A DNA stretch of 13,459 nt from an uncultured Chitinophagaceae bacterium (GTDB taxonomy: Bacteria > Bacteroidota > Bacteroidia > Chitinophagales > Chitinophagaceae), in the NCBI GenBank assembly GCA_934502905.1, contig CAKSVK010000097.1, positions 1-13,459 of the forward strand. The letters are read 5' to 3'. The number at the start of each line of letters is the position of its first letter. Position 1 is the stretch's first letter. The notes beneath the pieces were generated by a model that ran no database searches, was not told the DNA's origin, and saw nothing but the letters and a program-made list of their open reading frames with translations. This document shows positions 5,277-13,150 of this stretch, piece by piece. Made by a program: the position numbers and the translations under genes.

Positions 5277-6293
5277 TCAGAATTTCGGACAGTTGAGCTT
5301 TTTCCGGCTGGGGTCGGATGGCTTTTTGATATAGATAAGCGATATTTCGTTACCACCTCTTCTGTTGGAAGCGGTACTAAGAGAAGAGCTGTTGATATCA
5401 TAGCTGTACCCGATACGTATGCCTGCAAACTCTATTCCTACATAAGGTATAAAAGCATCCTTGAACCGGTACCAGCCTCCTACGTATAAATGGGCCGCCA
5501 GGTCTTCATCCTCACTAAGGTTGAAATCGAATGCCCCTCCCAGTACGGTTTCTGTTGCACCCGCCTGGCGCTGATGGATGAAGCTGGTATGAAAAGTAGT
5601 GTTGTATGCCACGGGAAAGTATCCGCCGCCATGCACAGTAAGCCTTGAGTTCAGGGTATAATTGCCGCCCATGAAAGACTCCCGGGGGCGGTTTACGTGA
5701 TAGGAAGATACGCCCAGGTAAAAATTGTTGTTTTCATTAGTGCTGCCTGAGTATAACACACCGGCGTTCATATCAAAGTAATCAATGACAACATTCCGCG
5801 TATTGTTCGAAAAATCTTCTGCAGTGGTACCGGTAAATCCATCCGCCCGCAGCATATCTTCAAACTTGGCCCTTGTTATATCCAGCCGCTTATTGGCATA
5901 AGTACCCTGGAATCCCACCCCGATCGTATGAAAGCCGTTTTCATCCAAAGTCTTGTGATAGGCTGTGGACAATGCGATATAATTATTATTGAGGATCTTG
6001 TCTGCGCTCTGGTCATTCATCGCCATAATGCCTATGCCCCAGGTGTCAAAAATGGGAATATTGTTTTGCAGTATACCGAAATCAACAGAGGCGGTAGCTG
6101 TCCTGTAGGCATTATTAATGGTCGGCCATTGGTTGCGATAGTTACCCGCCACCCTGAAGGTGCCATCAAACTTACCGGTGTAAGCCGGGTTCAGGGTCAT
6201 GGGCGATGAAAAAAACTGGGAAAAATGCGGATCCTGGGCCTGTAGAGCCTTACAAGCTATCGCACTAACCAGGACAAACAGTATTTTTTTCAT
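5277..6293 (-). CDS. PorP/SprF-family type IX secretion membrane protein
   Basis: A 338-residue outer-membrane beta-barrel-type protein. It begins with a signal peptide (charged MKK, hydrophobic core, probable cleavage after ALQA at residue 19), followed by the family hallmark QDPHFSQFFSSPMTLNPAYTG. The rest alternates Gly- and aromatic-rich strands (for example YLGVSSYHVNRP and LYVGGWYRF). Family members anchor or help secrete gliding adhesins and other T9SS cargo at the outer membrane, and are Bacteroidota-specific. Many copies sit next to a large secreted SprB-like protein, but here the neighbours are upp and pgl, so this is an orphan paralogue whose cargo is unknown. It starts 37 nt after upp on the same strand, so it may share that transcript. 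Confidence 0.9.
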   Translation of the reverse strand: MKKILFVLVSAIACKALQAQDPHFSQFFSSPMTLNPAYTGKFDGTFRVAGNYRNQWPTINNAYRTATASVDFGILQNNIPIFDTWGIGIMAMNDQSADKILNNNYIALSTAYHKTLDENGFHTIGVGFQGTYANKRLDITRAKFEDMLRADGFTGTTAEDFSNNTRNVVIDYFDMNAGVLYSGSTNENNNFYLGVSSYHVNRPRESFMGGNYTLNSRLTVHGGGYFPVAYNTTFHTSFIHQRQAGATETVLGGAFDFNLSEDEDLAAHLYVGGWYRFKDAFIPYVGIEFAGIRIGYSYDINSSSLSTASNRRGGNEISLIYIKKPSDPSRKKLNCPKF

Positions 6294-6330
6294 CAGGATG
6301 AATAGTTATATAATTTTACAAACACCCGGA

Positions 6331-6978
6331 CTATGACTGGATCTTGGGGCCGTAAGCCAGGTCTCCTGCATCGCCCAATCCGGGAACAATATATCCCTTG
6401 GCTGTCAACTCATCATCTATAGCACCGCACCATATCCTGATGCCTGGGTCTTCACGCTTCACCAATTCTACCCCTACTGTGCAGGCAATGGCGGCAACTA
6501 CATGTATCTCCCTGGGATGACCCTGTGCTTTCAGAAACTGTATGGTTTTTACCAGTGAGGCGCCCGTAGCCAGCATCGGATCCGAAATAATAAGGATCCT
6601 GTCATCAATATCCGGAAACGACATATACTCGATATTTATTTCAAACGATCCGTCCCGGTGGTGTTTCCGGTAGGCAGAAATAAACGCATTATCCGCTCTG
6701 TCAAAATAATTCAACAATCCCTGGTGTAAGGGTACGCCTGCTCTCAGGATGGTAGCCAGCACCGGTTGGTCTTTTAAAACCTTCGCTACTGAAATTCCCA
6801 GGGGCGTAGGCACTTCCCGTTCCTCCCACTCCATTTGTTTACTGATCTCATAAGCAATCACCTCCCCTATCCTTTCCAGGTTACGGCGAAAACGCATCCT
6901 GTCTGCCTGAATCTCCACATCCCTTAATTCGGCAATCCAGTTACTCAGCAGGGAATGCTTAACAGTCAGATTTACCAT
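6331..6978 (-). CDS. upp: Uracil phosphoribosyltransferase
   Basis: This pyrimidine-salvage enzyme converts uracil and PRPP to UMP. The 215-residue protein has the PRPP-binding motif ISDPMLATGAS (131-141), the LRAGVPL segment (79-85) and the uracil-binding C-terminal run GYIVPGLGDAGDLAYG (195-210). The ATG at 6978 gives the usual N-terminus (MVNLTVKHSLL). An in-frame ATG at 6999 would add seven residues and leave almost no leader after the promoter at 7012-7040, so it is less likely. The PorP/SprF gene follows on the same strand. DNA polymerase III delta' is divergent upstream. Confidence 0.95.
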   Translation of the reverse strand: MVNLTVKHSLLSNWIAELRDVEIQADRMRFRRNLERIGEVIAYEISKQMEWEEREVPTPLGISVAKVLKDQPVLATILRAGVPLHQGLLNYFDRADNAFISAYRKHHRDGSFEINIEYMSFPDIDDRILIISDPMLATGASLVKTIQFLKAQGHPREIHVVAAIACTVGVELVKREDPGIRIWCGAIDDELTAKGYIVPGLGDAGDLAYGPKIQS

Positions 6979-7011
6979 TGTATACAGTTTGGTTACCAAT
7001 AGATTCGCTTA

Positions 7012-7040
7012 CAAATCTAAACGCTGCAGGTGGTAAACAA
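7012..7040 (-). promoter_or_regulatory. Bacteroidota sigma-ABfr promoter for upp
   Basis: On the minus strand TAGATTTG (7012-7019) fits TAnnTTTG exactly, with TTG at 7038-7040, 18 nt upstream. This is the same spacing as the osmC promoter. The expected leader to the ATG at 6978 is roughly 25-30 nt. Confidence 0.7.
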
Positions 7041-7148
7041 AACTTTTCCATATATTTTTTGCTGCTGCGTCCCACATTAACGCTTTAAAACATCTTATTG
7101 ATATGCAGATATAGCGCCAATGCAACCATACAAAAACAAGCAATGTTT

Positions 7149-7186
7149 AATAAATTAAATATCAGCATATTGTTATTTAATTTATT
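7149..7186. repeat. AT-rich perfect 13-bp inverted repeat
   Basis: AATAAATTAAATA (7149-7161) and its exact reverse complement (7174-7186) flank a 12-nt loop. It is centred in the divergent upp/delta' intergenic region, which otherwise holds only promoter-like sequence. It contains no GC pairs in the stem, so it is a poor terminator. It could be an operator, a cruciform-prone site or a binding site for an AT-preferring protein. Confidence 0.65.
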
Positions 7187-7230
7187 GGCAAACACCGTAG
7201 TTATAGCAGGAATAAAAACGAGATTCCTTT

Positions 7231-7257
7231 TTGGATGATGATAATGCAGTATTTTAG
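7231..7257 (+). promoter_or_regulatory. Possible promoter for the delta' gene
   Basis: TATTTTAG (7250-7257) agrees with TAnnTTTG at all but one position, and TTG (7231-7233) lies 16 nt upstream, slightly short. If used, transcription would start at or next to the ATG at 7264, giving a nearly leaderless message. Confidence 0.3.
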
Positions 7258-7263
7258 CGGGCC

Positions 7264-8478
7264 ATGTTATTCAATGATGTAATAGGTCAGGCAGAGGTAA
7301 AACCGCAGCTCCTGGATCTTGTGCACAACAACCGGCTGAGCCATGCGTTGCTGTTCCTGGGTAAGGAAGGGTCGGGGGCATTACCCCTGGCAATAGCTTT
7401 TTCGGAATATGTTACCTTGTACTTTTCTACCCAACATGCCGGCAGCGCATCAGGACCTTCCCTGTTCGGCGAAGAGCCCGCCGTGGAAACCATAAAACAC
7501 CTGTCTGCAGAAGAAGCGGATAAGTGGATGCAAATGCAGCAGGCTTATGCAAAAGCCTCGGGGCTGATACATCCGGATATTCATTACTCCTACCCTGTTA
7601 TCCCGCGTAAAAGCGGTGATAAGCCTGTCAGCACAGACTATGTCACCGAATGGCGTGAATTCATCAAACTATATCCATACGGCAATGCTTATGACTGGCT
7701 GCAGTTCATCGGCGCAGAAAATAAACAGGGAAATATTACCGCTTACGAGTGTAATGATATCATCCGCAAGCTGAACCTGAAAAGCTTTGAAAGCCCGTAC
7801 AAGATACTGCTGATGTGGCTGCCGGAATACCTTGGGAATGAAGGGAACAAGCTGCTGAAGCTGATAGAGGAACCACCGGACAACACGCTTTTCCTATTGG
7901 TTGCCGAAAATGAAAACATGATATTGCCCACTATATTATCCCGCACCCAATTGATAAAAGTGACGGCGCCGGACGCTAGGGATATCAGTGACGCCCTGGT
8001 GCATCGGGCCGGGATCGGCCGGGAGCAGGCGCAGCAACTGGCATCCGTATGCGAAGGCAATTACCGGGAAGCATTGCAACTGCTGCAGCATTCCGGGGAA
8101 GACTGGCAGGCACTGTTGCGGGAATGGCTGAATGCCATCCTGAAAAACGGTCCCACCGCACAGGTAAAATGGGTGGAAGAGATCAGCCGCCAGGGAAGGG
8201 AAAAACAAAAGCAATTCCTGCGTTATTTCAATCATCTGCTGGAGCAGAGTATCCGGCTGCAGTTGATGGCAACTGCCGGGGAAAACATGCCGGATGCCGA
8301 ACGGGACTTTGCCGGCAGGTTAAATAAGATCGCTTCACTGCCACAACAGCAGGTTATCATAGAAGAGCTGGATAAAGCAGCTTATTATATAGAACGCAAT
8401 GCCAATGCAAAAATGCTTTTTCACGCCCTTACAATTAAATTGTACCACATCATCGCGAAAAGTGAAGTGCTGGCGTAG
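7264..8478 (+). CDS. DNA polymerase III subunit delta'-like clamp-loader protein
   Basis: A 404-residue AAA+-fold protein expected to be part of the clamp loader that places the sliding clamp on DNA. The N-terminal FNDVIGQAEVKPQLLDLV and LSHALLFLG runs are typical. The P-loop position reads GKEGSGAL (33-40) and lacks the Walker A Lys-Thr, as expected for a delta' that does not hydrolyse ATP. The Walker B/sensor region reads ILLMWLPEYLGNEGNKLLKLIEEPP (181-205) and SRTQ (226-229). The collar domain follows. Residues 50-102 form a long insertion rich in polar and acidic residues, with no cysteines where delta' and tau proteins usually carry a Cys-rich zinc module. The only cysteines in the protein are C163 and C264. 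The ATG at 7264 directly begins the conserved N-terminus. It could be annotated merely as an ATP-binding protein. Confidence 0.87.
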   Translation: MLFNDVIGQAEVKPQLLDLVHNNRLSHALLFLGKEGSGALPLAIAFSEYVTLYFSTQHAGSASGPSLFGEEPAVETIKHLSAEEADKWMQMQQAYAKASGLIHPDIHYSYPVIPRKSGDKPVSTDYVTEWREFIKLYPYGNAYDWLQFIGAENKQGNITAYECNDIIRKLNLKSFESPYKILLMWLPEYLGNEGNKLLKLIEEPPDNTLFLLVAENENMILPTILSRTQLIKVTAPDARDISDALVHRAGIGREQAQQLASVCEGNYREALQLLQHSGEDWQALLREWLNAILKNGPTAQVKWVEEISRQGREKQKQFLRYFNHLLEQSIRLQLMATAGENMPDAERDFAGRLNKIASLPQQQVIIEELDKAAYYIERNANAKMLFHALTIKLYHIIAKSEVLA

Positions 8479-8595
8479 CGTTCTCGATGATTCCGAAATG
8501 TGAGATCGTTGATGAGAAAAATGCAGGAAGGGTATAGCGGCGCTTCTGCCCGTTGAAAATGGGTAAAGAACATAATGGATCCGAAGTTTGAAACT

Positions 8596-8609
8596 CCGGG
8601 CAGCCCCGG
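8596..8609. terminator. GC-rich hairpin in convergent gap
   Basis: CCGGG (8596-8600) and CCCGG (8605-8609) form a 5-bp stem with a 4-nt loop. TTGTATCTGTGTCTTTT follows on the plus strand, a loose T-rich stretch. It lies in the 215-nt gap between the convergent delta' gene and the 8694-9254 gene and could end plus-strand transcription. The rest of this gap shows nothing I recognise. Confidence 0.3.
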
Positions 8610-8693
8610 TTGTATCTGTGTCTTTTACAATTATATATCAGTTCCTTAAATCGTTTCACGTTCCGAACACCGGTGATTTGTAAGCCACTGCCA

Positions 8694-9254
8694 TTACCAT
8701 AGTTTTGCTTCCGGCAGCGCATAATAGGCTGTATCCTGCCGGGTTTGCCAGGGCGCCTGGTTGAACGACCAGCATTTTTCTATCCCATCATAAGCCTTGC
8801 CTATATCCCGGTGTCCCCATTGATAACCCATCCGGTATTCCCTGCCGTCCTGGATGATCGTACCCCGGACCGTAGGATACGACGAGCCTGAAACACCGTT
8901 GGTATATTGTATTGCTTTCTCTATTTTCAGCTTTGTCCCCGCCGGGAAGACCGTTATTTTCACCAGGTCCGGTTCAGGCATATGCTGGCGCTCTTCTGCA
9001 TATTGCCATTGCGGATGCAGGCTGTCCAGCAGCATATACGGATAGTTGGGGTCGGAATTCATTTTTACTTTTTCTTCAAAGAGAACGGTTTCACCATACA
9101 GCGTTACCGTTTTACCTACCCATTCTTTGAAAGGTTCGTATTGATCAAGGCTCGTAGATTTTGTTTTTATCGTTGCATACAGGACAAAAACAAAAAGCCC
9201 GATCCCGCCGGCAATCACCACAGCAACAATGCCCATAACTTTCTTTGTTGTCAT
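8694..9254 (-). CDS. Hypothetical protein with N-terminal membrane anchor
   Basis: I do not recognise this 186-residue protein. Residues 6-28 are a strongly hydrophobic Val/Ile/Gly/Phe helix after a short basic N-terminus (MTTKK), which suggests a single-pass anchor with the rest outside the cytoplasm. The remainder looks beta-rich, with short strands such as KTVTLYGETVLF, VKITVFPAGTKLKIEKAIQY and REYRMGYQWG, and it ends in aromatic- and Pro-rich sequence. There is one cysteine (C161), so no disulfide or metal site is evident. The gene starts 48 nt downstream of the 183-residue gene at 9303-9854 on the same strand and is probably co-transcribed with it. Function unknown. Confidence 0.75.
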   Translation of the reverse strand: MTTKKVMGIVAVVIAGGIGLFVFVLYATIKTKSTSLDQYEPFKEWVGKTVTLYGETVLFEEKVKMNSDPNYPYMLLDSLHPQWQYAEERQHMPEPDLVKITVFPAGTKLKIEKAIQYTNGVSGSSYPTVRGTIIQDGREYRMGYQWGHRDIGKAYDGIEKCWSFNQAPWQTRQDTAYYALPEAKLW

Positions 9255-9302
9255 CTTAATACAATTTTTTTACGGCAGACCAAAATATCTCACGCCCTCT
9301 GC

Positions 9303-9854
9303 CTATTCGTCTTCAAATTGTTTATTGAGCACCTTCACGGCGGTTTCCAGTTCCCGGTTGACGGTGTCCATCACTGAGGATTCAATTTGACCGGGATGTG
9401 TAAAATCTTTAAAAAGCACCTGTTGATCTGAAAATTCAAGCAAGGCCATTACCGTCGTGCCTCCCCAATAAAAATCATAGACCAGCGCAAGCCCCTTCCC
9501 TTCTTTTTCCTGATAGCCGGCCAGGGTTTTCAACAGGGCCAGCATCGGTAATATCTCCCTGTAATTTTCGCTATAGAATACGGATATAAAAATCCAGCTT
9601 TGTGAGGCGGCATCGTATTGTTCCATGCTACCCAAATTCCGGTCGTTCAGCAATTCATCAAATACAGCCCTGTTACTATTTGCCCTGTACACCGGCATAT
9701 TTTCCAGTGCAGGTTTGTGATACATCTCGCGGCTATGCCACCATGACCTAAGATTTTCATCAATCCCTACCTGTATCGGCTTTGCAAGGAAAAATTGCTG
9801 TAATTTATCCTCCCTGATCCGGACTTTTATATAAAGGGAGCTGTATTCCGCCAT
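9303..9854 (-). CDS. Hypothetical soluble protein, unknown family
   Basis: A 183-residue protein I cannot assign. It has no signal peptide or membrane segment and is probably cytoplasmic. It is rich in aromatic residues and has a distinctive NLRSWWHSREMY run (34-45) and a later YDFYWGGTTVMALLEF run. The C-terminus is helical and acidic (VMDTVNRELETAVKVLNKQFEDE). The size, acidity and aromatic content recall small immunity-type proteins of Bacteroidota, but no toxin gene is nearby, so this is only a guess. The ATG at 9854 has no clear Shine-Dalgarno or promoter. It is the first gene of a likely two-gene unit with the anchored protein downstream. Confidence 0.75.
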   Translation of the reverse strand: MAEYSSLYIKVRIREDKLQQFFLAKPIQVGIDENLRSWWHSREMYHKPALENMPVYRANSNRAVFDELLNDRNLGSMEQYDAASQSWIFISVFYSENYREILPMLALLKTLAGYQEKEGKGLALVYDFYWGGTTVMALLEFSDQQVLFKDFTHPGQIESSVMDTVNRELETAVKVLNKQFEDE

Positions 9855-9998
9855 ACTGTACTTTTAATTTATTTCCATCTTCCAATAAAAAACGTTCCCG
9901 ACGGTTTGAATAAGGAACACAACATCTCTTACCCATAAACGGAATTTACCCTGAAACATTTTATCAAAACAGGAACTCCTTACATCAATCATCTCAAA

Positions 9999-10021
9999 AT
10001 CAGAAATCAGCCATCAGAAAT
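9999..10021. repeat. Two copies of ATCAGAAAT at a gene 3' end
   Basis: ATCAGAAAT occurs at 9999-10007 and 10013-10021, separated by CAGCC. The second copy contains the stop codon of the flavoprotein gene. It looks like a low-complexity tract comparable to the tandem repeat at 3931-3958. No function is evident. Confidence 0.5.
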
Positions 10022-11261
10022 TCCCCGCTACCGCTTTCGCAGCGATCCAGCCGCTGGTCCAGGCATGCTGAAAATTGAAGCCGCCGGTAATACCGTCTAC
10101 ATCCATTATTTCACCTGCAAAGAACAATCCCGGATGTAACTTGCTTTGCATGGTATTCGCATCAATTTCCTTCAATGTAATACCGCCTGCTGTCACAAAC
10201 TCATCCTTAAAAGTTGTTTTGCCTTTTACCGGGAAAGACTGCATGGTCAGCTTTTGTATCAGGGTATTCTGCTGCACCGCTTTCAGGTCGTCCCACCGCT
10301 GATCGGCTGAGATATTACTTTCCAGCAACAGGTATTCCCACAGGCGGGCAGGTAAATCAAACGGATTACCCGAACTCACTTTTTTTCCACTGTGTTGTTG
10401 CCTGATCTCCTGCCATCCGGCACGCAGTCCATGTTCTGTGTATGCCGGTATCCAGTTGACCAGGATATCAAAATGATAATTCCTTTCTGCCAGCTCTCTG
10501 GCACCCCAGGCGCTCAGCCGGAGCACCGCAGGACCACTCAGCCCCCAATGAGTGATCAGCAACGGACCTACGCTGCCAAGCCTGGTTCCTGTCACTTTTA
10601 CCATTGCCGCCGGCACACTTATACCCATCAGTGCGGTCAATGAATTTTTTATATTTCTCTGATCCGGCATGTTGAAGGTGAACAAGGACGGTACCGGGTC
10701 GCTGATCGTATGTCCCAATGCTGTCAGCCAGTTAAACTGATCGGTTCTGGGAAACCCGCCACAGGCGACGCATACATAGTCTGCCGTTATAGGTGTACCT
10801 TTTTCGGGGACCAATTGATAGCTGCCGTCTACCGTCACTATTTCCTTTACAGCAATATGCGTTTGTATTTTTACATCGTATCGCTCCGCTTCCCGCATCA
10901 GGCAATTCACAATAGATTGGGAGCTGTCGCTGACCGGGAACATCCTGCCGTCCGGCTCTGTTTTCAGCTTCACCTCCCTTTCCCCGAACCACCGGATTGT
11001 GTCTTTGGTAAAAAAATGATGGAATGCTTTTTTCAGGAAATGGGCGCCACGGGGATAGTGTTGTGCCATAACCACGATGTCGTCGCAGGCATGGGTGACA
11101 TTGCAGCGTCCGCCGCCGCTTATCCTCACCTTGGAAAGCAGCTTACCTGTTTTTTCGAGTATGGTTACCTGTAAGGCAGGCTGCATCCTGGCAGCATTCA
11201 CCGCCATAAAAAAACCCGCAGCACCGCCACCGATCACCACCAGTTGTTTGGATTTCATCAT
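10014..11261 (-). CDS. BaiN/HI0933 (YhiN)-family FAD-dependent oxidoreductase
   Basis: A 415-residue flavoprotein with an N-terminal Rossmann FAD motif (VVIGGGAAG, GGGAAG at 11-16), the family signature KVRISGGGRCNVTH (44-57), and the C-terminal FAD segment FFAGEIMDVDGITGGFNFQHAWTSG. The family is widespread and mostly uncharacterised; BaiN takes part in bile-acid dehydroxylation in clostridia, but that role should not be assumed here. I start it at the first of two consecutive ATGs (11261). The longer ATG at 11279 lies within the stem of the terminator at 11265-11294 and would add residues MVAFFD, which precede the usual start. No promoter is clear, so expression may depend on read-through from the acyl-CoA dehydrogenase gene. 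Confidence 0.9.
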   Translation of the reverse strand: MMKSKQLVVIGGGAAGFFMAVNAARMQPALQVTILEKTGKLLSKVRISGGGRCNVTHACDDIVVMAQHYPRGAHFLKKAFHHFFTKDTIRWFGEREVKLKTEPDGRMFPVSDSSQSIVNCLMREAERYDVKIQTHIAVKEIVTVDGSYQLVPEKGTPITADYVCVACGGFPRTDQFNWLTALGHTISDPVPSLFTFNMPDQRNIKNSLTALMGISVPAAMVKVTGTRLGSVGPLLITHWGLSGPAVLRLSAWGARELAERNYHFDILVNWIPAYTEHGLRAGWQEIRQQHSGKKVSSGNPFDLPARLWEYLLLESNISADQRWDDLKAVQQNTLIQKLTMQSFPVKGKTTFKDEFVTAGGITLKEIDANTMQSKLHPGLFFAGEIMDVDGITGGFNFQHAWTSGWIAAKAVAGNF

Positions 11262-11264
11262 ATC

Positions 11265-11294
11265 AAAAAAGGCTACCATTCCTGATAGCCTTTT
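11265..11294 (-). terminator. Intrinsic terminator after the acyl-CoA dehydrogenase gene
   Basis: On the minus strand AAAAGGCTA (11294-11286) pairs with TAGCCTTTT (11275-11267), extended by one G-U and one C-G pair around a 6-nt loop, and ends in a TTTTTT tract (11270-11265). It lies 37 nt past the dehydrogenase stop and ends 3 nt before the preferred start codon of the downstream flavoprotein gene. It is the best terminator in the window. Confidence 0.75.
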
Positions 11295-11330
11295 GTAAAA
11301 TTATTGTTTATCGTGCAATTACGCAGCCTG

Positions 11331-13118
11331 CTATAACGAATACTTGTTGTCGGCGATCAATTTGTCCGCAATTCTTCTGCGGGCATCTTTACTGTTGAAA
11401 GCATCTGCCTTTGTAAAACGTTTCAACCCCAGCAGCATCATGCGCTGCTCATCTCCTTCTGCAAAGGCATTGATAGCATCCTTACCGCTTTTGTTTATCC
11501 TGTCCGCTGTATCATACAGGTAGGTACGGGCGATATCCAGGTACAAGGCAGCAGCATCTTCTCCCTGTGAAGCGGTAATCTTCATGGCACGCAGCAAAGC
11601 GCTTTCGGCATGGAAGGTATTGATGGCCATATCTGCAATATTCATCAGTATCTCCTGTTCGCTTTCTATCTTCATCATCAGCTTTTGCACAGCAGCCCCC
11701 GCTACCATCAGGATGGCTTTTTTCATATTGGCAATCAGCCTGATCTCTTTAGCAAAAGCCCCTTCATCACCGCTGCCAAAATCAGGAATACTCATCAGTT
11801 CCTTCTGCACCGCCATAGCAGGTCCCATCAGGTCCAGCTTACCTTTCATGGCACGTTTCAATACCATGTCCACGGTCAGCAGGCGGTTGATCTCGTTGGT
11901 ACCTTCAAATATGCGGTTGATGCGGCTGTCGCGGTAAGCCCTTGAAATAATGTATTCGGCGCTGAACCCGTTACCACCATGGATCTGCACCCCTTCGTCC
12001 ACTACAAAATCCAGCACTTCGCTGCCAAATACCTTCAGCATGGCACATTCAATAGCATATTCTTCCGCACCGCCCAGCAGGGCTTCATTGAACGGTTTGC
12101 CGGCATTCAGCAATTCCTGCTCTTTTTCGTCCACCCATTTCGCTGTTCTGTACAACGCACTTTCGGCTACCCACATACGAATTCCCATTTCGGCGATCTT
12201 GTGCTTCATTGCACCAAAATTGGCGATGGGCTGCTTAAACTGCTCGCGGGTATTGGCATACTGAATGGCAATAGTGGCCGCGGCCTTTGCCCCACCCAAC
12301 GCTGCGGCGCACAGCTTCAGCCTGCCCACATTCAGGATATTGAATGCAATGATATGTCCCTTACCAATCTCGCCCAGCACATTCTCCACCGGCACTTTGG
12401 CGTCCTGGAAATATAATTGTACAGTAGAAGAACCTTTGATACCCATTTTATGCTCTTCGGGGCCCTGGGTAAACCCTTCGGTATTCCTGTCTACAATGAA
12501 GCCGGTAAACTTGTCGCCGTCTATTTTAGCAAATACGGTATATACATCTGCAAAACCCCCATTGGTGATCCAGCATTTCTGCCCGTTCAAAAGATAATAT
12601 TTGCCATCATCGCTCAGCCTGGCGCTGGTTTTTGCGCTTAACGCGTCACTACCACTGTTAGGCTCGGTAAGTCCGTAAGATCCTTTCCATTCGCCGGTAG
12701 CCAGCCTGGGAATGTATTTTGCTTTTTGTTCCGGCGTACCAAAATATAAAATAGGCAGGGTGCCTATACCGGTATGTGCAGCCAGCGCAACTGAAAAAGA
12801 AAAACCGCTTCCCAATCCCTCATTGACCAGCGTGGAAGTAACAAAATCCTTTCCCAGTCCACCATATTCCTCAGGGATGGACGTACCCAGCAGTCCCTGT
12901 TCGCCGGCCTTATCCAGCAGCGACGGCATCAGCCCGGGTTCCAGGTTATCAATCCTGTCTATCAATGGAAGCACTTCTGTATTCACAAAAGATGTACACA
13001 TGTCCATGATCATCTTTTGTTCTTCAGAAAAATCCTCGGGAATAAATACCGAAGCGGCATCACTCTCCCGGATGATCCATTCTCCACCTTTTAGCGCAGC
13101 AATCTTTTCTGTATTCAT
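11331..13118 (-). CDS. Acyl-CoA dehydrogenase with C-terminal extension
   Basis: This FAD enzyme should catalyse the first step of fatty-acid beta-oxidation, alpha,beta-dehydrogenation of acyl-CoA, passing electrons to an electron-transfer flavoprotein. The 595-residue protein has the N-terminal helical domain, signature GSYGLTEPNSGSD (146-158), the mid-domain WITNGG (183-188), and the second signature with the catalytic Glu in RIFEGTNEINR (E405, as in the short-, medium- and very-long-chain types). About 170 residues follow the core, a helical extension like that of VLCAD/ACAD9 enzymes of 580-620 residues, which suggests long-chain or branched substrates. The start at 13118 is the natural ATG. 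It begins 32 nt after a marR gene on the same strand. A terminator follows. Confidence 0.95.
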   Translation of the reverse strand: MNTEKIAALKGGEWIIRESDAASVFIPEDFSEEQKMIMDMCTSFVNTEVLPLIDRIDNLEPGLMPSLLDKAGEQGLLGTSIPEEYGGLGKDFVTSTLVNEGLGSGFSFSVALAAHTGIGTLPILYFGTPEQKAKYIPRLATGEWKGSYGLTEPNSGSDALSAKTSARLSDDGKYYLLNGQKCWITNGGFADVYTVFAKIDGDKFTGFIVDRNTEGFTQGPEEHKMGIKGSSTVQLYFQDAKVPVENVLGEIGKGHIIAFNILNVGRLKLCAAALGGAKAAATIAIQYANTREQFKQPIANFGAMKHKIAEMGIRMWVAESALYRTAKWVDEKEQELLNAGKPFNEALLGGAEEYAIECAMLKVFGSEVLDFVVDEGVQIHGGNGFSAEYIISRAYRDSRINRIFEGTNEINRLLTVDMVLKRAMKGKLDLMGPAMAVQKELMSIPDFGSGDEGAFAKEIRLIANMKKAILMVAGAAVQKLMMKIESEQEILMNIADMAINTFHAESALLRAMKITASQGEDAAALYLDIARTYLYDTADRINKSGKDAINAFAEGDEQRMMLLGLKRFTKADAFNSKDARRRIADKLIADNKYSL

Positions 13119-13150
13119 AAAATATAGTTTTAAGAGATATGTAAATTACC

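Noticed and set aside
8450..8722. Open frame of 90 codons on the minus strand spanning the convergent gap
   Set aside because: It overlaps the ends of two better genes, has a basic, Cys-scattered composition and no recognisable domain or start context.
10710..11174. Open frame of 154 codons on the plus strand
   Set aside because: It is antisense to the conserved BaiN/HI0933-type gene and shows no protein-like features.
11584..12597. Several plus-strand frames of 104-145 codons
   Set aside because: All lie antisense to the acyl-CoA dehydrogenase core and reflect its codon bias.
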